A DNA stretch of 64,000 nucleotides from Paenibacillus xylanexedens (GCF_007676705.1 NZ_VEBF01000004.1:124001-188000); one strand, 5' to 3'. Shown: positions 33,997-42,728, numbered from the stretch's first letter. Notes: generated from the sequence alone by a model not told the origin. Numbers and translations are program-made.

Positions 33997-34075
33997 TAGA
34001 GGTTGTTCAAAAAGTTTCTAGCTTCATCCCATCTTCTTGGTACTAAAAACCACCCTTTTTGAACACGCACTAATA
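33997..34075. repeat. Small dispersed repeat R2, copy B
   Basis: Homologous to 27810-27875. Here the arms are perfect: GTTCAAAAAG (34005-34014) with CTTTTTGAAC (34055-34064). It lies between the divergent CPBP and ktrB genes, just upstream of the CPBP ribosome binding site. Confidence 0.6.
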
Positions 34076-34250
34076 TGGATATTAAAGTAAACATAGCACA
34101 GGGCAAGCACCGAATGCCAATCATGTAACGAAAACAGGTGTAAATCCTTGAAAATGAATGAAAAGGACCGAAAGAATCTGATCCATCCGTCGCCATATCT
34201 GAGTGTTTCCCTTTTTGGCTGAATTCGATCCGATTTACACAAAAAACGTT

Positions 34251-34279
34251 TTGTTTGTAATCGCCGCAGCGCTTATAAT
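34251..34279 (+). promoter_or_regulatory. Sigma-A promoter of ktrBA
   Basis: TTGTTT and a perfect TATAAT are separated by 17 bases. The start codon is about 190 bases downstream, leaving a long leader. The leader does not show the hallmarks of the ydaO c-di-AMP riboswitch. Confidence 0.65.
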
Positions 34280-34471
34280 TTTGAAGCAAATGTGCAACGA
34301 TTCGCATGTCTTTCGCCCAACAAGGGAACGAATAGAATATTCCAACTTCATTATATATGTCGTTTTTCTCTGAATCATACATGTTTAACGTTTGCAAACA
34401 GCATTTCAAGTAAAGAAGGCTTCACGGGGTGTGGAGTTATTTTCATTTTAGCAGAGGTGGTTGATACTCAA

Positions 34472-35812
34472 GTGAGACTGAATGTTCAATGGATGCGATT
34501 ATCGCCACCCCGCATTCTTGTGTTAGGGTTTGCCGGCATTATATTCGTAGGCACACTGCTGTTAATGCTTCCGGCATCCAGTCGAAACGGTGACAGTCTT
34601 GCATTTATTGATGCGCTTTTTACCGCAACTTCTGCGGTCTGTGTCACGGGTTTGGTAGTGGTGGATACAGGGACTCACTTTTCGGTGCTGGGTCAGGTTG
34701 TGATCGCGATTCTGATTCAGATTGGCGGACTGGGCTTCATGACGATGTCCACATTGGTTGCGATTGCGTTCAAACGGCGGATCTCGCTCAGGGAACGGTT
34801 GATTCTACAGGAAGCGATGAACCAGAGTACGATGGAGGGCATCGTCCGGCTGATCCGCAAAGTTGTGATCTACTCACTCATTCTCGAAGGCATATGTGGC
34901 ACACTGTTTGCCATTCGCTGGTCGTTCGACATGCCAGTCGGACAGGCGATCTATTATGGCTATTGGCATGCGATCTCCATGTTCAACAATGCGGGCTTTG
35001 ATATGTTTGGGGAATTCCGCAGTCTGACCGGTTATGTGTATGACCCATTGGTTAACTTTACAGCGATGTTCCTGATTGTCTCTGGCGGTATCGGTTTTGT
35101 GGTGTTGTCAGACCTGGTGGATTACCGCAAAACGCGGAAGCTTTCCCTGCATTCTAAAGTAGTATTGCTAATGACCGGATTGTTAATTGTGTTTGGTGCA
35201 CTTGTTATTTTCGTATTTGAATTTAGCAATCCGCGTACGCTCGGAGGTCTGAACTGGGGTGGCAAAATACTCGGTTCCTTCTTCCAGTCGATTACACCGC
35301 GAACAGCAGGGGCCAATACGGTAGATATTGCCGGGCTCAGGCAGGCAACACAGTTCTTCATCATCATTTTGATGTTCATTGGTGCTTCCCCGGGTTCTAC
35401 CGGGGGCGGGATCAAAACGACGACATTTATGATTATGGCTGGGGCAGTCATCGCCATGATGCGTGGACGGGAGGATATCGTATTTTTCCGCTACAGGCTC
35501 GTACAGGAACGGATATTCAAGGCGCTTACGATTACATTACTGGCGCTCTTGTTCATCATAGCCGTAACGATGGCACTAAGTACCACAGAAGACGCCAGTT
35601 TTATGATGATCTTATTTGAAACGACATCGGCCTTTGGCACCGTGGGATTATCACTCGGACTGACGCTGAAGCTGACTACATTGGGTAAGCTCCTGATCTG
35701 TTTTACGATGTTTGCAGGAAGGCTTGGGCCGATCACATTAGCGTATGCACTTGGGCAGAAAAAGGGTAAAGAGTTATACAGGTATCCGGAAGGCAAAATG
35801 ATTATTGGATAA
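34472..35812 (+). CDS. ktrB: Potassium uptake membrane subunit KtrB
   Basis: The 446-residue TrkH/Ktr-family channel has four repeats of helix-pore loop-helix. The pore loops are visible as SAVCVTGLVV, FNNAGFDMFG, TPRTAGANTVD and SAFGTVGLSLG. It carries K+ (usually Na+-linked) into the cell under control of the KtrA ring. The start is set at GTG 34472 after AGAGGTGG, which gives the usual KtrB length; the frame upstream to 34292 has no membrane or conserved character. The stop codon lies inside an 8-bp direct repeat that flanks a small insertion. Confidence 0.92.
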   Translation: MRLNVQWMRLSPPRILVLGFAGIIFVGTLLLMLPASSRNGDSLAFIDALFTATSAVCVTGLVVVDTGTHFSVLGQVVIAILIQIGGLGFMTMSTLVAIAFKRRISLRERLILQEAMNQSTMEGIVRLIRKVVIYSLILEGICGTLFAIRWSFDMPVGQAIYYGYWHAISMFNNAGFDMFGEFRSLTGYVYDPLVNFTAMFLIVSGGIGFVVLSDLVDYRKTRKLSLHSKVVLLMTGLLIVFGALVIFVFEFSNPRTLGGLNWGGKILGSFFQSITPRTAGANTVDIAGLRQATQFFIIILMFIGASPGSTGGGIKTTTFMIMAGAVIAMMRGREDIVFFRYRLVQERIFKALTITLLALLFIIAVTMALSTTEDASFMMILFETTSAFGTVGLSLGLTLKLTTLGKLLICFTMFAGRLGPITLAYALGQKKGKELYRYPEGKMIIG

Positions 35813-35934
35813 ATCAATTTCATAATACCTTTGGCTGCTTCAATCAGGGCTAGATATAGATCAAAACGATTCAATTTGTCTATATCTAGTTACATAAATC
35901 TATTTTTAGTGAGTTATGAAATTGATTTGGATAA
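35805..35934. mobile_element. MITE-like insertion between ktrB and ktrA
   Basis: A 114-bp segment (35813-35926) is bounded by perfect 13-bp inverted repeats, ATCAATTTCATAA and TTATGAAATTGAT. It is flanked by a direct repeat TTGGATAA (35805-35812 and 35927-35934). Inside is another perfect 11-bp inverted pair, CTAGATATAGA/TCTATATCTAG. It is too small to encode a transposase. Removing it with one repeat would leave ktrB ending 17 bases before ktrA with AAGGGG as its binding site, a normal tight operon. Confidence 0.75.
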
Positions 35935-35951
35935 GGGGTTCGTGAAGAACA

Positions 35952-36623
35952 ATGAAAACACAGCAGTTTGCGGTGATTGGGCTTGGACGGTTTGGCTCAA
36001 GTCTGGCACAGGAATTAATGGAACTCGGCTACGAGGTGCTCGGGATCGATAAAAATGAAGAAGTCGTCGAAGACATGAGTGAACTGGTCACCCATGCCGT
36101 TGTAGCCGATGCCACAGATGAAGAAGTGCTGCGTTCACTGGGTATTCGAAATTTCGATTGCGGTATCGTAGCCATTGGGGATGATATTCAGACGAGCATT
36201 CTCACCGCGATCCTGTTAAAAGAGCTTGGCGTCAAGACGGTCGTGGCCAAGGCCATATCCGTGCTTCACGGTCGAGCGCTGGATAAGCTGGGCATCGATC
36301 GTGTCGTCTATCCCGAGCGGGATATGGGCATTCGGGTTGCCCATCAGCTGGTTACCCCGAACTTGCTGGACTACATTGAACTTTCCAATGATTACAGTAT
36401 TGTCGAGATGAAGGTTCCCGCCTGTCTGCACAACAAAACCCTTTCGACCCTGAATGCACGTGTACGTTTTGGTTGCAGCATTGTAGCGTTACAGAAGGAA
36501 GCCGGGGTCATTATCGCTCCGACTGCACTGGATTCGCTTCAAATGGGGGATATCATGGTCATTATCGGTAATAATGCAGACATTGACCGGTTTGAGGAAG
36601 AGGTTATCAGCCAGGAAAGCTGA
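35952..36623 (+). CDS. ktrA: Potassium uptake regulatory subunit KtrA
   Basis: The 223-residue cytosolic protein has an N-terminal RCK_N (TrkA-N) Rossmann domain with GLGRFGSSLAQEL binding nucleotide at residue 10. A C-terminal RCK_C domain (about 140-220) follows, which in relatives binds c-di-AMP. It forms the octameric ring that gates KtrB. AAGGGG lies about 12 bases before the ATG, and the small insertion separates it from ktrB. Confidence 0.94.
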   Translation: MKTQQFAVIGLGRFGSSLAQELMELGYEVLGIDKNEEVVEDMSELVTHAVVADATDEEVLRSLGIRNFDCGIVAIGDDIQTSILTAILLKELGVKTVVAKAISVLHGRALDKLGIDRVVYPERDMGIRVAHQLVTPNLLDYIELSNDYSIVEMKVPACLHNKTLSTLNARVRFGCSIVALQKEAGVIIAPTALDSLQMGDIMVIIGNNADIDRFEEEVISQES

Positions 36624-36635
36624 TAAGACAAGGAA

Positions 36636-36655
36636 GCCAGGCGACGTAGCCTGGC
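36636..36655. terminator. GC-rich hairpin between ktrA and the LysR gene
   Basis: GCCAGGC and GCCTGGC form a seven-pair stem around a six-base loop between two convergent genes. No T-run follows, so termination is uncertain. Confidence 0.35.
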
Positions 36656-36670
36656 GGATTAAGGTATAGA

Positions 36671-37594
36671 CTAAGGCGTCGTGGTCCTCCGTGAGGGCAA
36701 CGGCGCCTTTGCTGTAAATAGCGCAGCCGTCTCCTTGACCCATTGTCTGGAGGTCTCGCTGAGGTCTTCTTTGTCCCCATAGATCATGCAGGTTGTTCTT
36801 CGGGTCTCTTGTAGTTGTGGCAAATAGACAGAAACCAGATCATTGTCCGCGAGCAATTGTGGACGGAGATACGACTTGGGCAATAGAGCAGCGGCTTTGG
36901 CAGAAGGCAAGAGTCGGATAATCGCTTCAAACGAGTCAATCTCCATACGAATGTCAGGCATCACGGCACAGCGCTGAAAGAGGTCGTCCGTTAATTTACG
37001 GTACCAGGTGCCTTTGGAGAACGTGATCATCGGCAGATCCTGCAAATGCTCCATCCCGGCTTCCTTGCCGGATAAGGGGTGCGTGAGCGGTACAACCAGC
37101 TCCAGATGATCGTCAAATAGCGGTACGCAGTTCAGACCCACTTCGCTGATGGAGGAGGCGACAATGCCCACATCGGCTTTTTTATCACGCACAAAAGAGA
37201 CAATCTCATGTGTTTTCCCCGTCAATAATTTCAGTTCGGCATTCGGATGTTTCTCCATAAAGGCATTAACCAGAGGTGGTAATGTGGTTTGAAGTGTCGT
37301 CAGGCTGGCGCCAAGTGTAATGGTGCTCTGTTCTTCGTCTTTATACTGGGCCAGCATGGTCAGGAATTTTTGTTGCTGCTGCTTCTGTTCCACAGCGAAC
37401 GTATAGGCGAGCTGGCCCACACTGGTTAACTCGAGCCGTTTGCCCCGGCGATGGAACAGGGCAACCCCAAGTTCATCCTCCAACTTGGCAATTTTGCGTG
37501 AGAGTGCGGGTTGGGACAAGTTCAGTAACTTGGATGCGCGGTTCAGACTGGACTGCTCCACGACCGCCGCAAATGCGTTTAATTCCTCGAACAT
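36671..37594 (-). CDS. LysR-family transcriptional regulator
   Basis: The 307-residue regulator has an N-terminal winged helix (FEELNAFAAVVEQSSLNRASKLLNLSQ region, residues 2-60). Behind it is a two-lobed periplasmic-binding-like effector domain. The start is ATG 37594 after AGAGG; the upstream TTG at 37603 is less likely. It is divergent from sdhCAB across a 295-base AT-rich gap, so control of the succinate dehydrogenase operon and of its own gene is possible. That is inferred from position only. The effector is unknown. Confidence 0.85.
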   Translation of the reverse strand: MFEELNAFAAVVEQSSLNRASKLLNLSQPALSRKIAKLEDELGVALFHRRGKRLELTSVGQLAYTFAVEQKQQQQKFLTMLAQYKDEEQSTITLGASLTTLQTTLPPLVNAFMEKHPNAELKLLTGKTHEIVSFVRDKKADVGIVASSISEVGLNCVPLFDDHLELVVPLTHPLSGKEAGMEHLQDLPMITFSKGTWYRKLTDDLFQRCAVMPDIRMEIDSFEAIIRLLPSAKAAALLPKSYLRPQLLADNDLVSVYLPQLQETRRTTCMIYGDKEDLSETSRQWVKETAALFTAKAPLPSRRTTTP

Positions 37595-37889
37595 GAACAA
37601 CAACCTCTTTTCTGCGAGTGTGATTCTTGCCCTTGATTAATCGTTTTCCATGTTGTATAGCCTGTAAACCCAATGTTTCACTGCTTATACCTATAGGTTA
37701 TAACATTTAATAATTATATTGCAATTCCCTTATAAGAAAAAAAGGAGTAACATGAATCGTGACACAAGTTGTTCACACCTGGCGAAAACGGAACAATTTG
37801 TCGAACCTTTTCATGGAAAAGGATTCGTGTCATGATAAGTGAAATCATTTATGAAAACGTTGTATTTAGCGAAAGGGGATCGACATTTT

Positions 37890-38558
37890 ATGAAAGGGTT
37901 TTACTCCAGAAAGCTGCACTCCTTGCTTGGCGTCATTCCGCTCAGTCTGTTCTTTGCCGAGCATTTGGTGACGAACTTCACGGCAGTTGAAGGCGGCAAA
38001 GAAGCTTTTTACGGTGCCGTTGCATTTCTGAACGGTTTGCCTCTTGTTATTGTGATCGAGGCGTTACTTATCTGGCTGCCGTTGTTCTATCACGGTGTTT
38101 ACGGTCTTTACATTGCCTATCAGGCCAAGCCTAACGTGGGCCGTTTCGGCAATGAGCGCAACTGGCGCTACACGTTACAGAGGGTAAGCGGTATCATTAC
38201 ATTTGTATTCGTCATCTGGCACGTATGGGAGACGCGTGTACAGATTGCGCTGGGTAATGTATCACATGAAGAGATTGGCGGCGTCATACATGATGCGGTG
38301 ACAAATCCGATAACCTTTGCGATATATATGATCAGTGTGGTTGCGGCGTCATATCACTTTGCCAATGGTCTGTGGTCGTTCCTCGTTAGCTGGGGAATTA
38401 CAGTTGGTCCGCGTGCGCAGCGTGTATCCTCTTACGTATGTATGAGCTTGTTCGCTATCGTTTCCATCATGTTTATTGCTTCACTATTTGCTTTCCGGAG
38501 CATTGATTTCCAGACAGCTACTTCGATGATAGACGCAGTTAAAACAGTTCTAATTTAA
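37890..38558 (+). CDS. sdhC: Succinate dehydrogenase cytochrome b558 subunit
   Basis: The 222-residue membrane anchor has five hydrophobic helices and histidines placed as in the di-heme cytochrome b558 of Bacillus (for example RKLHSLLG, FAEHLVTNF, FYHGVYG, VIWHVWE and SYHFANG). It ties the complex to the membrane and passes electrons to menaquinone. The start is ATG 37890 after AAAGGGG; an upstream in-frame ATG at 37839 lacks a signal. It is the first gene of sdhCAB. Confidence 0.93.
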   Translation: MKGFYSRKLHSLLGVIPLSLFFAEHLVTNFTAVEGGKEAFYGAVAFLNGLPLVIVIEALLIWLPLFYHGVYGLYIAYQAKPNVGRFGNERNWRYTLQRVSGIITFVFVIWHVWETRVQIALGNVSHEEIGGVIHDAVTNPITFAIYMISVVAASYHFANGLWSFLVSWGITVGPRAQRVSSYVCMSLFAIVSIMFIASLFAFRSIDFQTATSMIDAVKTVLI

Positions 38559-38601
38559 GCATTTAGCGTATAAATGCTGACTTATAAGGGAGTGAACAGC
38601 A

Positions 38602-40344
38602 ATGGCATCAACGAATGTAATTATTGTGGGCGGCGGTCTCGCAGGCTTGATGGCGGCGATCAAATCGGCTGAAGCCGGAGTCCATGTTCATTTATTTTCA
38701 CTGGTTCCTGTTAAACGATCCCACTCTGTATGCGCACAAGGCGGCATTAACGGAGCGGTAAACACCAAGGGTGAGGGTGACTCCCCATGGGTACACTTTG
38801 ACGATACGGTATACGGCGGTGACTTCCTCGCGAACCAACCTCCGGTTAAAGCGATGTGCGAAGCAGCACCTGGCATTATTCACCTGATGGACCGGATGGG
38901 CGTCATGTTCAACCGGACACCGGAAGGATTGCTTGATTTCCGTCGTTTCGGGGGCACAAAGCATCACCGTACGGCGTTTGCCGGAGCGACAACAGGGCAA
39001 CAATTGCTCTATGCATTAGACGAGCAGGTACGTCGCTGGGAAGCAGCAGGTCTGGTTACGAAATATGAGAACTGGGAATTCCTGCAGGCAGTTTTGGATG
39101 ATGAAGGCGTATGTCGCGGGATCGTAGCACAGGATCTGAAAACGATGAAAGTACAGACCTTCCCGGCAGAAGCTGTTATTCTGGCGAGTGGTGGTCCGGG
39201 TATCATCTTCGGTAAAACAACCAACTCGGTCATCAACACAGGTACAGCGGCAAGTGCCGTGTATCAGCAAGGTGTAAATTACGCCAACGGGGAGTTCATC
39301 CAGATTCACCCGACAGCGATTCCAGGGGATGACAAGCTGCGTCTCATGTCCGAATCAGCGCGTGGTGAAGGTGGACGGATCTGGACTTACAAAGACGGCA
39401 AGCCTTGGTACTTCCTTGAAGAAAAATATCCATCCTACGGTAACCTGGTTCCGCGTGATATCGCGACTCGTGAAATCTTCAGCGTCTGCGTGGACATGGG
39501 TCTGGGTGTGAACGGTGAGAACATGGTTTATCTTGACCTGTCGCACAAAGATCCGAAGGAACTGGATGTTAAACTCGGCGGAATCATTGAGATCTATGAG
39601 AAGTTCATGGGTGATGACCCGCGTAAAATCCCGATGAAAATCTTCCCGGCAGTCCATTATTCCATGGGTGGCATGTGGGTAGATTACAATCAAATGACTA
39701 ACATTCCGGGGCTGTTTGCAGCTGGTGAATGTGAATATCAATACCATGGTGCGAACCGTCTGGGTGCAAACTCACTGGTGTCTGCGATTTATGGTGGTAT
39801 GGTGGCTGGACCGAAAGCAGCTGAATATATCAAAGGACTCAAAAAATCGTCCGCCGATATCCCATCTTCCGTATTCGAGAAACACACCAAACAACAAAGC
39901 GACAAATACGAAGGCATCTTGAAAATGCAGGGCACGGAAAATGCCTATGTCATTCATAAAGAGCTTGGCGAGTGGATGACAGCCAACATGACGGTTGTGC
40001 GTTACAACGACAAGCTTGAAGCTACGATTGGCAAGATCAAGGAATTGAAAGAGCGTTATGGCAAAATCAACATGTATGACAGCTCCGGTTGGAATAACCC
40101 GAGCGCAGCGTTCACCCGCCAACTGTGGAACATGATTGAATTGGCAGAAGCGATGACGCTGGGCGCACTGCTGCGTAATGAAAGCCGTGGCGCGCATTAC
40201 AAACCGGAATTCACGGAACGTAATGACGAAGAGTTCCTGAAAACGACCATCGCAAGCTGGTCGAAGGAAGGCCCGAAAATCTCGTACGAGCCAGTAGACG
40301 TATCCTTGATCCCACCACGTATCCGGGACTACTCCAAGGATTAA
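38602..40344 (+). CDS. sdhA: Succinate dehydrogenase flavoprotein subunit
   Basis: The 580-residue FAD-binding subunit oxidises succinate to fumarate. The dinucleotide fold IIVGGGLAGLMAAIKSAEAG is at residues 7-26. The FAD-attachment histidine region is SVCAQGGINGAVN, and catalytic motifs include HPTAIPGD, SESARGEGG and the AAGECEYQYHGANRLGANSL segment. Size and motifs are those of the Bacillus enzyme. AAGGGAGTG precedes the start. Unusually, 469 bases separate it from sdhB. Confidence 0.96.
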   Translation: MASTNVIIVGGGLAGLMAAIKSAEAGVHVHLFSLVPVKRSHSVCAQGGINGAVNTKGEGDSPWVHFDDTVYGGDFLANQPPVKAMCEAAPGIIHLMDRMGVMFNRTPEGLLDFRRFGGTKHHRTAFAGATTGQQLLYALDEQVRRWEAAGLVTKYENWEFLQAVLDDEGVCRGIVAQDLKTMKVQTFPAEAVILASGGPGIIFGKTTNSVINTGTAASAVYQQGVNYANGEFIQIHPTAIPGDDKLRLMSESARGEGGRIWTYKDGKPWYFLEEKYPSYGNLVPRDIATREIFSVCVDMGLGVNGENMVYLDLSHKDPKELDVKLGGIIEIYEKFMGDDPRKIPMKIFPAVHYSMGGMWVDYNQMTNIPGLFAAGECEYQYHGANRLGANSLVSAIYGGMVAGPKAAEYIKGLKKSSADIPSSVFEKHTKQQSDKYEGILKMQGTENAYVIHKELGEWMTANMTVVRYNDKLEATIGKIKELKERYGKINMYDSSGWNNPSAAFTRQLWNMIELAEAMTLGALLRNESRGAHYKPEFTERNDEEFLKTTIASWSKEGPKISYEPVDVSLIPPRIRDYSKD

Positions 40345-40383
40345 GTAAGTATCGCAATATTGATGCAATGAATAGTTAAACAC

Positions 40384-40496
40384 CTGAACGGAGAGGCAGG
40401 AGAACTTTGGAGAAGCAGAGCTTCTTCAAAGTTACTGCCATCAACGTGATGGAATTCTCAGTAAAGTGACACTATGAGGACCACTCAACTGAGAAA
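40384..40496 (+). ncRNA. Reduced relative of the structured element, plus adjoining hairpin
   Basis: GAACGGAGAGG leads into GGCAG (40395-40399), which pairs with CTGCC (40435-40439). Between them AACTTTG-AGAAGC folds with GCTTCT-CAAAGTT. CATC and GTG follow as in the full copies after the CTGTC arm. TTCTCAGT and ACTGAGAA form a further hairpin ending near 40496. It lacks the long helix of the four full copies, so it is either a minimal member or a decayed one. Confidence 0.4.
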
Positions 40497-40589
40497 ACGA
40501 AAAGCCTGTTCACAAGCAAGCAACATATTTGAGAGGCTTGAAATTCTAAAAAATTACGGCAATCCAGCATGAATGGAGTGCAGTTTCCA

Positions 40590-40769
40590 GCAAAGTGACC
40601 TAAGTGCACGACGTAGCGGAGGAAGCGGAAATGCCCAGAAGAAGCGAAGCGCTCGCCTTTATCACCGGATTTTAACCATGGTAAGGGTTGATCAAAAAAA
40701 TCCGGGGATAACAGCGATCAGAGGGGCATTCCGCTGACGAAGCGTCTCCCGTGCACCAAAACATTTTGC
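40590..40769 (+). ncRNA. Structured element family, copy 4
   Basis: The outer pair GCAAAGTG/CATTTTGC and GTGCACG/CGTGCAC (40614-40620 with 40750-40756) replace the ATTTACACG/CGTGTAAAT of copy 2. AGCGGAA-TGCC/GGCA-TTCCGCT replaces GACAGAA/TTCTGTC, and AACC/GGTT replaces CCCTT/AAGGG. The GCGAA hairpin region is GCGAAGCGCTCGC here. CCGGATTTT/AAAATCCGG and GGGGATAACAGCGAT are kept. The pairing is kept while the bases differ, which is the strongest sign of a selected structure. It ends 44 bases before sdhB. Confidence 0.65.
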
Positions 40770-40813
40770 GCATCAGCAATACAATCATCGTCACCAGAGG
40801 AGGGGACAACGAT

Positions 40814-41578
40814 ATGGCGGAACAAGCTACAGCCAACAAAACCGTCAAGTTTATCATCACCCGTCAGGACAGCCCGGAGTCATCTTCGTATAACGAAGAA
40901 TTTGAGCTTCCGTACCGTCCCAACATGAATGTAATCAGCGCCCTGATGGAGATACAGCGGAACCCGGTCAACACAGATGGCAAATCCATTGCTCCCGTGT
41001 GCTGGGATTCCAACTGTCTCGAAGAAGTCTGTGGAGCTTGCTCCATGGTCATCAATGGCAAGCCGCGTCAAGCGTGTGCAGCCCTGATCGACAAGCTCGA
41101 ACAGCCCGTTCGCATCGAACCGATGAAGACATTCCCGGTGGTACGTGACCTGGTCATCGACCGTACCCGTATGTTCAGCGCCCTGAAACGCGTAAAAGCA
41201 TGGATTCCGATCGATGGTACCTATGACCTCGGTCCAGGTCCACGGATGCCTGAGAAGAAGCGTCAGTGGGCATATGAGCTGTCCAAGTGTATGACATGTG
41301 GTGTATGTCTGGAGGCATGCCCGAACGTCAATGAGAAAACAGACTTTATCGGTCCAGCAGCACTGTCCCAAGTGCGTCTGTTCAACGCTCACCCAACAGG
41401 GGAGATGAACGCCGACGATCGTCTGGAAGCGTTGATGGAAGATGGAGGCATTGAGGGCTGTGGTAACTCGCAGAACTGTGTGCAATCCTGTCCAAAAGGT
41501 ATTCCACTGACAACCTCCATTGCCGAAATGAACAAACAAACGACCAAGCATATGTTCAAACGCTGGTTGGGTGTATAA
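40814..41578 (+). CDS. sdhB: Succinate dehydrogenase iron-sulfur subunit
   Basis: The 254-residue protein carries the three Fe-S clusters that pass electrons from FAD to quinone. The [2Fe-2S] ligands lie in CWDSNCLEEVCGAC with a later PRQAC. The [4Fe-4S]/[3Fe-4S] ligands lie in CMTCGVCLEACP and GCGNSQNCVQSCPKG. The start is ATG 40814 after GAGGAGGGG; the frame extended to 40751 overlaps the structured element. A terminator lies downstream. Confidence 0.96.
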   Translation: MAEQATANKTVKFIITRQDSPESSSYNEEFELPYRPNMNVISALMEIQRNPVNTDGKSIAPVCWDSNCLEEVCGACSMVINGKPRQACAALIDKLEQPVRIEPMKTFPVVRDLVIDRTRMFSALKRVKAWIPIDGTYDLGPGPRMPEKKRQWAYELSKCMTCGVCLEACPNVNEKTDFIGPAALSQVRLFNAHPTGEMNADDRLEALMEDGGIEGCGNSQNCVQSCPKGIPLTTSIAEMNKQTTKHMFKRWLGV

Positions 41579-41646
41579 TCTCGTCAGAGCATGTGCAGAA
41601 GTGTAATCTGCAACTTAGAAGAAGTCGTGATCCCGTGCAGCAACAT

Positions 41647-41669
41647 GCCGGAGATCCCGGCTTCTTTTT
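41647..41669 (+). terminator. Terminator of sdhCAB
   Basis: GCCGG and CCGGC form a stem around five bases, followed by TTCTTTTT. Confidence 0.75.
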
Positions 41670-41753
41670 GTGATGCAGCAGAGGAACCGGGCTATCCATG
41701 CAGAATATGGTATACTAAGGGGATGGATATAGAGCGTAGAAGGAGGGGGAGAT

Positions 41754-42728
41754 ATGGCAGAGACACCGCGTCAGGGCAGCAACAACTCGCCGTCCCAGCG
41801 TTCGCACAAAGCACCAGGTGCAACAGAGTCTGTGTTTCCTGGAGAAGAAAAGGATCATGATCCCTCTCGTCGAAGTTTCTTATTGCGCATGGTTTTGATG
41901 ACAGCGGGTGCCAGTTTGCTTACAGGAGGTTATGCCTGGCTTTGGGAACCGCGTCGTCTGGAGATCAAGCAAGTGGAGCTGAAACTTCCGAAGTTTCCAA
42001 AGGCATTTGACGGCTTGCGTGTAGTTCAGTTCAGTGATGCCCATCTTGGTTTTCATACCGGAGTGAAAGAGATGAAGAAGCTGGCAGCAACGATGGAGGA
42101 GCAGCAACCGGACTTGATTTGTTTTACTGGAGACATAGTCGAGAGGGAATCAGAACCGATGCGTGAATGTATTCCGGTATTGGCCTCCATGCAAGCCAAG
42201 TATGGCAAATTTGCTATTTTGGGGAATCATGATTATCGGGGCGGACAGCAGAATGAAGTGGCAACCATGTTCCATGAAGCAGGATTCACCTTGTTACGGA
42301 ACGAGCATGTGGTGATTGAACAAGGGGGCGAACGTCTGGCCATCGTTGGTCTGGATGACGCACTGACAGGCAGACCTGATCCCGCCCAAGCCATCAAGGA
42401 ACTGGATCACGATGTGTGGAAATTACTGCTCATGCATGAACCGGATTATGCCGACATTGCCACTCCCTATGGTTTCGGATTGCAGCTTTCCGGTCATAGC
42501 CATGGCGGACAGGTACGTTTCCCCTGGATCGGGGCAGTGACGACACCGCGAGGTTCGCATAAGTATGTTCAGGGGCTGTATTACACGGATGTCCAGGGGG
42601 TATATTACTCCACCCAGACACAGATGCCGGTGTATGTGAATCGTGGTTTTGGCATGACCCAACTGCCCATTCGTTTTCTGTGCAGACCAGAGTTAACGGT
42701 GTTTGAGCTTAAAGGATTAACCACATAA
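41754..42728 (+). CDS. Tat-exported metallophosphoesterase, YkuE-like
   Basis: The 324-residue calcineurin-like phosphoesterase has a long polar N-terminus. A twin-arginine motif SRRSFLL (about residues 39-45) is followed by a hydrophobic stretch, as in the Tat-exported YkuE of Bacillus. Metal-binding motifs are FSDAHLG, CFTGDIVE, LGNHDYRG and SGHSHGGQ. It would act outside the membrane with bound metal loaded before export. The substrate is not known with certainty. GGAGGGGG precedes the start. Confidence 0.88.
   Translation: MAETPRQGSNNSPSQRSHKAPGATESVFPGEEKDHDPSRRSFLLRMVLMTAGASLLTGGYAWLWEPRRLEIKQVELKLPKFPKAFDGLRVVQFSDAHLGFHTGVKEMKKLAATMEEQQPDLICFTGDIVERESEPMRECIPVLASMQAKYGKFAILGNHDYRGGQQNEVATMFHEAGFTLLRNEHVVIEQGGERLAIVGLDDALTGRPDPAQAIKELDHDVWKLLLMHEPDYADIATPYGFGLQLSGHSHGGQVRFPWIGAVTTPRGSHKYVQGLYYTDVQGVYYSTQTQMPVYVNRGFGMTQLPIRFLCRPELTVFELKGLTT

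Noticed and set aside
34292..34471. 60-residue N-terminal extension of KtrB
   Set aside because: It has no membrane or conserved character, and GTG 34472 with AGAGGTGG gives the usual KtrB length.
34280..34471. c-di-AMP (ydaO) riboswitch before ktrB
   Set aside because: The leader is long and ktr genes are known targets, but the conserved riboswitch segments were not found.
40680..40720. 23S rRNA fragment (CCGGGGATAACAG resembles domain V)
   Set aside because: The match is about a dozen bases within a helix that covaries between copies; the flanks do not match rRNA.
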